In this document: piece by piece, positions 7,594 through 13,050 of the stretch
Layout of the letters: each line of letters begins with the position of its first letter
How positions within the stretch are numbered: position 1 is the first letter of the stretch
Assembly (NCBI GenBank): GCA_959602875.1
Contig: CAUGVQ010000057.1
Span: forward strand, 1 to 13,050
DNA: 13,050 nucleotides
Direction of reading: 5' to 3'
From: an uncultured Collinsella sp.
GTDB taxonomy: Bacteria > Actinomycetota > Coriobacteriia > Coriobacteriales > Coriobacteriaceae
Program-made: the position numbers and the translations under genes
Notes under the pieces: model-generated
Databases searched by the model: none
Seen by the model: the letters and a program-made list of their open reading frames with translations, nothing else
Told to the model about the DNA's origin: nothing

Positions 7594-10500
7594 CTAGTGA
7601 CGCGAATCGTTGGACTCGTCGAAGTCCTCGTCCTCGTCCACCATGTTCTTGACGGCTTCTTTCTGCTCGGCGTTGAAGCGGTCTGCCGCCGCCTTCTCCG
7701 CCGCGGTCGCCTTCTTGAACTGAACGGGCTGGTTCACCACGACCTGCGGGAACGGAATCGAGATGTCGTGCTTGTCGAAGAGCAGCTTCATCTCGCGGTT
7801 CAGGTCGTTGGTGAGCGGCGCGCGATCCTTCTCGGCGCACTCCGCCACGATCTTGATGTTGACCGAGTTGTCCGCGAGCATCGTGACGCCCTTGTAGAAC
7901 GGGCCGTCGATGATGGCGGGCAGGCGCTTCTTGATGTTGGGGAGCTCCTCCGCGAGGATGTTCTCCACGCGCTCCAGGCTCTCGCCGTATTCGATGCCCA
8001 CCTCAACGGCGGCGTAGCTGTGTTCCTTGGTCATGTTGACCACGTTGGAGATGTTGGAGTTGCGCAGCACCAGGATGTTGCCGGAGCCGTCGTTGATCTT
8101 GGTTGTGCGGACACCGATCTCCATAACGGTACCGCGCTGGCCGCCGACCTGGATGATGTCGCCGACGCGGAACTCGCCCTCAAAGATGATGAAGAGACCG
8201 GCGATGATATCGGAGACGATGCCCTGCGCGCCGAGCGACACCGCAAAGGTGAGGAGGCCGGCGGAGGCAAGGAGCGTCGCCGTGTCAACGCCGAGCAGCG
8301 CCAGGCACCAGTAGAGCATACCGATGACGCTCGCGTACTTGACCACGCTCGAGATGAGGCGGCACATGGTCACACCGCGCGCGTCGAGCACGCGCGACAC
8401 GAGGCGCAGGATCTTCTGGATCACGGCAGCGGCGGTGGCGAGCACGCAGGCAAACATGAGGCTCGCCGTGATGGCAAAGATGTTGAGGCCGTGCTCCCAG
8501 GTGCCGCCGAGGATGTAGGAGAAGAGCGAGCGCTTGTCGAAGATGCTGTCCTTAAAGATAACGGCGATGCACACAACGATCACCGCGACGCCGGCGAACC
8601 AGCGCAGCACGCAGCCGACCTTCTGCTCGGGCGAGAGCTCGTCCCAGTGGAAGGAGCGGCCGAGCCAACGGCTGACGGCGGTCTCGGTACGGACCTTGCG
8701 CCCACCGATGTTGACCTCCACAACGCCCTTGCGGTCCTCGTCCTCAAGCGAGCCGGCCGCAGCGTAGATGCGCGAGGAGGGCTCGATGGCAATGAGGGCG
8801 AACACCACGATGAGGCAGACGAGCGCGATGGCACCCGTGGCGATGGTGAGCGGGCCGCGCTCGGCCATGAGCGCACCCTCGCCCGCCGCAACGAACACGT
8901 AGTAGTCGCTCGTCTCGGCAACCGACGCGTAATAACGCTCGCCGTTCACGGTGATGTAGTCGCTAAAGCCGTCGCGCAGCTGGTTCTCGGTGATGCCGCA
9001 GGCGGCAGCGTCCTTGCCGGTGGTGTTCTGATCGGGGTAGTAGGCGATGGTGCCGTCTGCCTTGGAGACAGCAAAGGCAAAGCCGTCGGCGCCGACCTGG
9101 ACACCGTCGAGCACGTGGTCGATCTGAACGCTCTCGAGCAGATTCTCGAGGCGCGTGGGACGGATGCCGAGCTGGACAAAACCCGTAAGCTGACCGGACG
9201 CGTCGTGCGTGGTCACGCCGATGTACTGGCGCAGCTCACCGGAGACCTCGTCGGGCATGGCGTCCTGCACCACGTAATCGACGCCCTGGAGGAGCTTGCG
9301 GAACTCATAGGACTGGTCCTCGGGGTCCTCGGACAGCACAAAGTTGGTGAAGCTCGAGTTGGTCGCCGTCATGACGCCCTGGTCGTTGAAGGTGAAGATG
9401 TACTGGATCTGCAGCGCATCCGCCAGCTCGCCGAGCTTCTCGCGTGTGGCGAGCTCGGGGTTCTGGTCGATGATGTAGGCCGCGACCTCAGCCTTGGAGA
9501 GGTAGCGCTCGCCGTACTGGTCCTCGAGCTCTGCGGCACTCGCCTGGCTGCGCTCGATGCTCTCGGCAATGGACTCGGCGCGCTCAGAGAGCGTGAGCGA
9601 CTGCGAGGAGAGCGCAAAGAGCGTCTGCATGTAGAACGAGATGACGAGGATACCGAGGAAGCCCACGATCGCGAGCACGAGCGCGCGGCCGGCAATCGAG
9701 CGATTCAGACGCACCGGGCCGAGGCGGCGGTAGTCCTCCTCGCTGTGACCGTGGCGCTCGTCGTCACGCAGGACGAAGATGCCGTAAAGGGTCACGGCGG
9801 CGATCACAACAAAGAACGCGAAGAGGATGACGCCCACGGTGATGGCGCTCGAGGCGGCCATGTCGGCCTCGGGCACGGCCGAGATGTAGTACATGTCGCC
9901 GATCTTGGTGACACCGCAGAAGAGTGGCTCGCCGGCGAGCGTCATGTTCGCAAGCGTACCGTCCTCGAGGTTCTCCACGCTGAGGCCGGCGTCGATGGCG
10001 TCAGCACCGATGAGATCCTCATTGGGGTGGTACTCAATGACGTAGTCCTTGGCGGAAACGGCAAAGACGTAGCCGTCCTGACCGAGCGAGATGCCGCCGA
10101 GCACGCTCGCGAGCGAGCCCGTGCTCTCCACGAGGGTGCGGAGCTCGGCTGGATCCTGCTCGATCACGACCATGGTCTCGTCGTCGATGCGAGAGGCGTA
10201 GTAACGGTCGAGCCACTCCTCCTCGGGGTACTCGATCTCAACGGCCTCGGAGGGCTCATGCGTATCGAAGGTGTCGCGCAGTCGGTTGAAGCGCATACGC
10301 GTGAAGTCGGCGTGGGTGTCGGCCGCGCGGGCCACGACTTCGCCCTCGCGCGTCACGACCATGATGTTATCGACGGCGAGCAGCTCCTGATACTCGACCA
10401 TCTTGGCATCGGTCGCCTCAAAGCCGGCGTCGTTTTGCGCCATAAAGGAGACGCTCGCGGCCTTGGACTGGTAGATAGCGTCAAACTGCGCCGTGTTCTC

Positions 10501-10692
10501 GGCGGTCTCGGCATCGGCCTGCTCAAGAAGCTCAGGCAGCGAGGCCTCCTCGTACTCGATCTCCTCGGCATAGCTCGAACGCGTGAGCTGGCCCTGCATG
10601 CCCGAGAGCAGCACGCCCATGGCAATCATGCTGGCGAGGACAACGGCAACGAGGACAGCGATCTTGGTGGTAAGTCCCTTGGACATTCTCAT
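7594..10692 (-). CDS. MscS-family channel with two extracytoplasmic Cache-like sensor regions
   Basis: The 1032-residue protein has about eight membrane helices. Order: TM1 at 10-31; a ~250-residue outer region with GQDGYVFAVSAKDYVIEYHP (204-223); TM2 283-307; TM3 333-359; a second ~250-residue outer region with DGFAFAVSKADGTIAYYPD (536-554); TM4 614-637; two helices near 694-713 and 735-760; then the MscS core. GYVFAV..IEYHP and GFAFAV..IAYYP look like the C-terminal signature of Cache domains, which bind small ligands. The core has the pore helix TLLASAGLLTFAVSLGAQG (QG at 823-824, where E. coli MscS has its Gly113 kink), SDIIAGL, then FRVGDIIQVGGQRGTV of the beta domain. The tail is acidic. 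Start ATG 10692 has AGGGGG 7 bases upstream; the GTG at 10713 lies inside the upstream gene. Only 11 bp separate it from the binding-protein gene. Confidence 0.88.
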   Translation of the reverse strand: MRMSKGLTTKIAVLVAVVLASMIAMGVLLSGMQGQLTRSSYAEEIEYEEASLPELLEQADAETAENTAQFDAIYQSKAASVSFMAQNDAGFEATDAKMVEYQELLAVDNIMVVTREGEVVARAADTHADFTRMRFNRLRDTFDTHEPSEAVEIEYPEEEWLDRYYASRIDDETMVVIEQDPAELRTLVESTGSLASVLGGISLGQDGYVFAVSAKDYVIEYHPNEDLIGADAIDAGLSVENLEDGTLANMTLAGEPLFCGVTKIGDMYYISAVPEADMAASSAITVGVILFAFFVVIAAVTLYGIFVLRDDERHGHSEEDYRRLGPVRLNRSIAGRALVLAIVGFLGILVISFYMQTLFALSSQSLTLSERAESIAESIERSQASAAELEDQYGERYLSKAEVAAYIIDQNPELATREKLGELADALQIQYIFTFNDQGVMTATNSSFTNFVLSEDPEDQSYEFRKLLQGVDYVVQDAMPDEVSGELRQYIGVTTHDASGQLTGFVQLGIRPTRLENLLESVQIDHVLDGVQVGADGFAFAVSKADGTIAYYPDQNTTGKDAAACGITENQLRDGFSDYITVNGERYYASVAETSDYYVFVAAGEGALMAERGPLTIATGAIALVCLIVVFALIAIEPSSRIYAAAGSLEDEDRKGVVEVNIGGRKVRTETAVSRWLGRSFHWDELSPEQKVGCVLRWFAGVAVIVVCIAVIFKDSIFDKRSLFSYILGGTWEHGLNIFAITASLMFACVLATAAAVIQKILRLVSRVLDARGVTMCRLISSVVKYASVIGMLYWCLALLGVDTATLLASAGLLTFAVSLGAQGIVSDIIAGLFIIFEGEFRVGDIIQVGGQRGTVMEIGVRTTKINDGSGNILVLRNSNISNVVNMTKEHSYAAVEVGIEYGESLERVENILAEELPNIKKRLPAIIDGPFYKGVTMLADNSVNIKIVAECAEKDRAPLTNDLNREMKLLFDKHDISIPFPQVVVNQPVQFKKATAAEKAAADRFNAEQKEAVKNMVDEDEDFDESNDSRH

Positions 10693-10703
10693 CTTCTGGC
10701 CCC

Positions 10704-11573
10704 CTAGTCCCACTTATCGATGATGGTATCGATAGTGCCGTCGTCGAGCATGTCCTGGATGGTCTCGGCAACGCGAGCAGAGAGCTCGGAGCCCTTCTGC
10801 GTGGCGACGCCGTAAGAGACCTCGTCAACGGCAAAACCGTCGAGCACGGAGCGCTCATCGTTCATGTACGTCTTGGCAATGGCGCCGTCGAGCACCATAG
10901 CATCGACCTCACCAATCTCGAGCGCGTCGGAGAGCTCCTGGTAAGAGGGGTACTGCATGAGTCGCCACGTATCAAAAAGCACGTTCGAGTTATCCTCGTT
11001 GGCTTCAACGGTCTCGCCGTTGGAGAAGCCGGTCTCGTACAGCTTGATGGACAGAAGCGGGGCCGCGTTCGCACCGCTCATGGTGCCAAACGTGGCGCCC
11101 TTGAGGTCGTCGATGGACTTCACCTGAGCGGAGTTCTGAACGACAGCGATCACGGAGTCGTTGTAGTAGGCAGGCGAGAAATCGAAATTCTCGAGTCGCG
11201 AGTCCGCGATGGAGTAGCACGCCACGAGCGCATCAATCTTGCCCTCGAGCAGAAGCTCCTTGCGGTTCTCGGGCAGAACCGTCGTGTACTCGATGTTCTT
11301 GTAACCGAGACGGTTCGCGAGCTCCTCAGCGATATCAACCTCGAGGCCGTAGTACTTACCGGTCCTCTCGTTCAGATACCCAAAACCCACGATGTCGGCA
11401 CGCACGCCCACGCGCAACGAGTCCGAGCTCGCCGCCGAGGCAGACGTTGTCGCGGCGCTACCGCTACCGCCCGCCTGCGACGCGTTTGGGGTGCATCCGG
11501 CAAGAGCGCCTGCAGCAACCGCGGCGCCCGAGAGAGCGAGGCCCAAAAAGCCCCTTCTCGTGATGTCCTGCAT
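10704..11573 (-). CDS. Tat-type lipoprotein, family 3 solute-binding protein without permease
   Basis: A 289-residue extracytoplasmic binding protein (PF00497, amino-acid type). The N-terminus has a twin-arginine motif, TRRGFLGL (5-12), a hydrophobic stretch and the lipobox LAGC with Cys27, so it is probably exported folded and lipid-anchored. A Ser/Ala/Gly linker (31-51) precedes the domain. Family features: LRVGV at 53-57, YYGLEVDIAEEL at 74-85, SIADSRLENFDFSPAYY at 121-137 (Arg126 sits where amino-acid binders hold the ligand carboxylate), and VDAMVLDGAIA at 223-233 with Asp229. This suggests an amino-acid-like ligand, by inference. Start ATG 11573 has GGAGG 4 bases upstream; an upstream in-frame codon at 11654 would spoil the signal peptide. 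No permease or ATPase gene lies next to it; instead the sensor-type MscS channel gene follows after 11 bp. Confidence 0.9.
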   Translation of the reverse strand: MQDITRRGFLGLALSGAAVAAGALAGCTPNASQAGGSGSAATTSASAASSDSLRVGVRADIVGFGYLNERTGKYYGLEVDIAEELANRLGYKNIEYTTVLPENRKELLLEGKIDALVACYSIADSRLENFDFSPAYYNDSVIAVVQNSAQVKSIDDLKGATFGTMSGANAAPLLSIKLYETGFSNGETVEANEDNSNVLFDTWRLMQYPSYQELSDALEIGEVDAMVLDGAIAKTYMNDERSVLDGFAVDEVSYGVATQKGSELSARVAETIQDMLDDGTIDTIIDKWD

Positions 11574-11609
11574 CCTTCCTCCCTTGGAACGAATACGTAA
11601 TGTCCAAAA

Positions 11610-11633
11610 CCAGTTAAGTATGGTCTGAACTGG
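11610..11633. promoter_or_regulatory. Dyad in the leader of the binding-protein operon
   Basis: CCAGTT (11610-11615) and AACTGG (11628-11633) form an inverted repeat with a 12-bp spacer, about 37-60 bp upstream of the binding-protein start codon. It may be an operator or a leader hairpin. Confidence 0.3.
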
Positions 11634-11660
11634 GAAGAAATGCATTCGAAACAAGGCGGG

Positions 11661-11675
11661 TCAACAAATAGTTGA
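11661..11675. promoter_or_regulatory. LysR-type dyad, copy c, between divergent genes
   Basis: TCAA-N7-TTGA with the same 7-bp spacing as copies a and b, followed by TAG and CCGAA. The right arm is part of the + strand -35 (TTGATA), and the left arm part of a minus-strand TTGACC (complement of 11659-11664). One bound protein could affect both directions. Confidence 0.45.
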
Positions 11676-11702
11676 TAGCCGAAAGGCCTTTCGCCCTATA
11701 CT
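11672..11702 (+). promoter_or_regulatory. Promoter with 19-bp spacer and central palindrome
   Basis: TTGATA (11672-11677) and TATACT (11697-11702) are separated by 19 bp, longer than the usual 17. The spacer holds a perfect 14-bp palindrome, CGAAAGGCCTTTCG (11680-11693). Expected start near 11709, leader about 87 nt. A small hairpin, TGCCCG-AAAA-CGGGCA (11710-11725), would begin the transcript. Confidence 0.55.
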
Positions 11703-11795
11703 TTAGGGTTGCCCGAAAACGGGCAGGCGTTCTCACGTCGGAACAATACCGTTCGAACATCGCTCGGCGCTGCGGCGCCATCAAGGAGGTCAACC

Positions 11796-12197
11796 ATGTC
11801 CACCAACCGCAAGGTCCTCAAGATTGTGAGCCTGCTGCAGATCCTCGCAGCTCTGGGCGCTGCTGCGCTGGGCGCCATCGCGCTCTTTGGCGCCGATCTT
11901 GCCGAGGCCGAGGCGGGCGTCCTCGGCGTGCTCGTCGTCTACCTCGACGGCGTGCTCTACCTCATCTGTGCCGTGCTCACCTTCTTCTGCGCTGTTATGG
12001 GCATCCACGGCGCCAACCAGCCGAGCCGTCTCGGCAGCCACCGCCTCATCGCCATCTTGGTGCTGTTGCTCGCCATCGCCACGGGCGTCTTCGCCGGCTT
12101 GGGCCAGGAAATCCCCGTTATGGCAGCGGTTATTGGCGTGCTGGCGCTCGCCGCCGCCATCCTCGACGGCATGTGCCGCAAGGAGGCAGACCTCTAA
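11796..12197 (+). CDS. Small four-helix membrane protein, unknown function (second copy)
   Basis: Predicted 133-residue membrane protein with hydrophobic segments at about 8-31, 47-70, 83-102 and 107-125, a short basic N-terminus (MSTNRKVLK) and a charged C-terminus (CRKEADL). No catalytic or binding motif is visible and I do not recognise a family. Start ATG 11796 is well supported by AGGAGGT with a 5-base gap; an in-frame ATG at 11709 lies at the predicted transcript start and is unlikely. It diverges from the binding protein-channel operon and has a promoter at 11672-11702 and a terminator at 12222-12279. Helix layout and length closely match the product at 5849-6253, and both genes have the same dyad upstream, so they may be distant paralogues under common control. 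Confidence 0.8.
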   Translation: MSTNRKVLKIVSLLQILAALGAAALGAIALFGADLAEAEAGVLGVLVVYLDGVLYLICAVLTFFCAVMGIHGANQPSRLGSHRLIAILVLLLAIATGVFAGLGQEIPVMAAVIGVLALAAAILDGMCRKEADL

Positions 12198-12221
12198 ACG
12201 GTCCAGCATCACTCTTTCGCA

Positions 12222-12279
12222 AGAAGCCACGCTTTGCGTATGTGAACCTAACGGGACGCGCAAAGCGTGATTTCTTTTG
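12222..12279 (+). terminator. Intrinsic terminator after second small membrane protein gene
   Basis: CACGCTTTGCG (12228-12238) pairs perfectly with CGCAAAGCGTG (12259-12269), extended by AGAA/TTCT across a 2-nt mismatch. The right arm runs into TTTCTTTTG. Confidence 0.85.
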
Positions 12280-12305
12280 TGTATCGGGACATGGGGAGAA
12301 TCATG

Positions 12306-12437
12306 ACCACCCGCATAGCGGGTGGTTTGCTCTTAGGGTATAACCCTATGGCCCCAGGCCAGGGGCTCAAGTCCCTGGCCTGAACTGCCGTTCAGGCCCG
12401 ATGGCCCCTTGACTCGTGGCGGGCCGGTCGAACCGGC
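12306..12437. repeat. Cluster of hairpins at the IS200 right end
   Basis: Five perfect or near-perfect hairpins in 132 bp: 12306-12326 (9-bp stem), 12334-12348 (TAGGGT-ATA-ACCCTA), 12355-12382 (CAGGCCAGGG / CCCTGGCCTG), 12377-12398 (GGCCTGAAC-TGCC-GTTCAGGCC) and 12423-12437 (GCCGGT-CGA-ACCGGC). The third and fourth share GGCCTG and cannot form together. ATGGCCCC is also directly repeated at 12348 and 12401. The last hairpin lies just after the tnpA stop and may end its transcript. Confidence 0.75.
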
Positions 12438-12449
12438 GGCGCGCCCACC

Positions 12450-12698
12450 TTACTTCCACGGGCCCCTCGCGAAGGAGTCCTCGTACTCCTTGACGCTCAG
12501 CCTGTCCTGCGCGATGTCGGCGCGCTCCTGCTCCCGGATGTACTTAGCGATCGTCGCCTCGTTGAGGCCGACGGTGGACACGTAGTAGCCCTCCGCCCAG
12601 AACTTCCTGTTCCCGAACTTATACTTGAGGTTCGCGTGCCTGTCGAACATGAGCAGGGAGCCCTTCCCCTTCAGGTACCCCATGAAGCTCGAGACGCC
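12450..12698 (-). pseudogene. tnpA: IS200-type transposase TnpA, 5'-truncated
   Basis: The frame reads VSSFMGYLKGKGSLLMFDRH, NLKYKFGNRKFW, GYYVSTVGLN and KYIREQE, ending at TAA. This is the C-terminal half of an IS200-type Y1 transposase, normally about 150 residues. It keeps the helix with the catalytic tyrosine (IAKYIREQ) but lacks the upstream HUH half (normally DHIHM-like) that binds the metal ion, so it cannot be active. Family similarity stops at the Val codon at 12693-12695; the residues beyond it (FVKFG) do not fit. The ATG at 12683 is an internal methionine, not a real start. The break coincides with a change to lower-GC sequence holding an oriT-like site, so the IS was probably cut by insertion or rearrangement of another element. 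Confidence 0.85.
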
Positions 12699-12738
12699 AA
12701 ACTTTACAAAGGGCGAAAACAGACCGTGAAACGGGCTG

Positions 12739-12798
12739 CTGACAACAAACGGCGGTATGCTCCCGGAGAGGGCAGCATACCGCCTGTTTTGTTGTCAG
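12739..12798. terminator. Long bidirectional terminator-like hairpin
   Basis: The left arm 12739-12761 and right arm 12774-12798 pair over about 23 bp with a 2-nt bulge and a 12-nt loop. The GC-rich inner part (GGCGGTATGCT / AGCATACCGCC) is followed on each strand by T-rich sequence (TGTTTTGTTG on plus, GTTTGTTG on minus). It would shield the oriT side from transcription entering from the chromosome. Confidence 0.75.
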
Positions 12799-12825
12799 GG
12801 GTTTCCAAAGGGGCTTGCCCCTTGG

Positions 12826-12861
12826 CACACGACTTTGCTTGCAAAGTGTAGTGTGTTATAC
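12826..12861 (+). other. oriT: Putative MobV (pMV158-type) origin of transfer
   Basis: CACAC, then ACTTTGC-TT-GCAAAGT (12832-12847), then TAGTGTG and TTATAC (12849-12861). In pMV158 the MobM relaxase nicks within TAGTGTG/TTATAC, just after an ACTTTA...TAAAGT-type inverted repeat, so the layout and the 13-base core match. The predicted nick lies between 12855 and 12856. Flanking CACAC/GTGTG extends the dyad. The comparison is from memory of the pMV158 site; no relaxase gene is in the window. Confidence 0.7.
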
Positions 12862-12926
12862 CTGCTGGCGTGGCTGACGGGGAAAACGGGGTGCGGTGCT
12901 TCTTGCGCCCCGTTTGCTCCGGCAGG

Positions 12927-12978
12927 AAAACAGGCTGATTTTTTGCGAATGGGAATGAGCAAAAAATCGGGCTGTTTT
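12927..12978. repeat. Inverted repeat with 20-bp arms
   Basis: AAAACAG-3nt-GATTTTTTGC (12927-12946) and GCAAAAAATC-3nt-CTGTTTT (12959-12978), with 17 of 20 positions pairing around a 12-nt loop. It lies about 70 bp to the right of the predicted nick. It may be part of the relaxosome region, a replication signal or a terminator. Confidence 0.7.
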
Positions 12979-13050
12979 CAGAGAACGGCGGCAGGTAATA
13001 GAGATATTATTTTTTCGCTATCGCCTTTACAAGTAACATCATCGGGCGGC

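Larger units (their letters stand above)
12300..12698 (-). mobile_element. IS200-type insertion sequence, right half only
   Basis: Contains the 3' half of a tnpA gene and the hairpin-rich DNA downstream of it. The outermost hairpin (ACCACCCGC-ATA-GCGGGTGGT, 12306-12326) is what an IS200/IS605 right-end recognition hairpin should look like. The left half, including the HUH-coding part and left end, is absent: sequence beyond about 12696 no longer fits IS200. The outer limit near 12300 is estimated. Confidence 0.7.
12699..13050. other. Non-coding, hairpin-rich DNA of a probable mobilizable element
   Basis: I see no convincing gene in these 352 bases. The stretch holds a long terminator-like hairpin (12739-12798), a GGGGC-TT-GCCCC hairpin (12808-12823), an oriT-like site (12826-12861), AAACGGGG/CCCCGTTT (around 12882-12915) and a 20-bp-arm repeat (12927-12978). 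Base composition falls towards the right edge (AT-rich near 12996-13020). It resembles the non-coding region ahead of a relaxase gene in Firmicutes mobilizable or conjugative elements, so a mob gene is expected beyond the window. Confidence 0.55.

Noticed and set aside
7597..10707. A 1036-codon open frame on the + strand opposite the channel gene
   Set aside because: It mirrors a well-supported gene. Its product is a low-complexity string rich in H, D, V, L, G and R with no fold signature, as expected when a high-GC gene rarely uses codons whose complements are stops.
12300..12450. CRISPR-like or guide RNA array at the hairpin cluster
   Set aside because: The hairpins differ in sequence and spacing with no repeat-spacer periodicity, and there is no TnpB or Cas gene; an IS200 end explains them better.
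12636..12851. Small + strand open frame running from tnpA into the foreign DNA
   Set aside because: It is antisense to tnpA at its start, crosses the junction and the terminator hairpin, and its product has no recognisable features.

Overview
The window looks like a chromosome segment of a high-GC, Gram-positive gut actinobacterium, most likely a Coriobacteriia member such as Collinsella. That is inferred from base composition, gene content and protein character; no search was run. Near base 12,696 the sequence changes to lower-GC DNA that resembles a Firmicutes-type mobilizable element.

Layout. 1-705 (+): 3' part of a HAD (Cof-type) phosphatase gene. 774-2597 (-): adenine deaminase, facing it. 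2940-5578 (-): a two-gene operon in which a PF06541-type membrane protein is joined by an ATGA overlap to a membrane-anchored class 3 lipase; it ends at a strong hairpin (2772-2833). 5849-6253 (+): a small four-helix membrane protein, divergent from that operon. 6537-7454 (+): a LysR-type regulator starting at TTG. 7594-11573 (-): an operon of a Tat-type lipoprotein solute-binding protein followed by a 1032-residue MscS-family channel with two large extracytoplasmic sensor regions. 11796-12197 (+): a second small four-helix protein, divergent from that operon. 12300-12698: right half of an IS200-type insertion sequence whose transposase has lost its HUH half. 12699-13050: foreign DNA with no gene but many hairpins and a sequence that closely fits a pMV158/MobV-type oriT.

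How the parts may work together. An interrupted palindrome, TCAA-N7-TTGATAG, occurs upstream of lysR and inside both divergent intergenic regions. In the two divergent regions it lies between or over the opposing -35 boxes. This suggests one LysR-type regulator could control itself, both small membrane proteins, the PF06541-lipase operon and the binding protein-channel operon. All these products are membrane or surface proteins, so the block may be an envelope or osmotic response module that includes a ligand-sensing channel. That is inference from sequence and layout.

Odd points: a binding protein with no permease, paired with a sensor-bearing MscS channel; the repeated regulatory dyad; and the junction of a broken IS200 with an oriT-bearing element.
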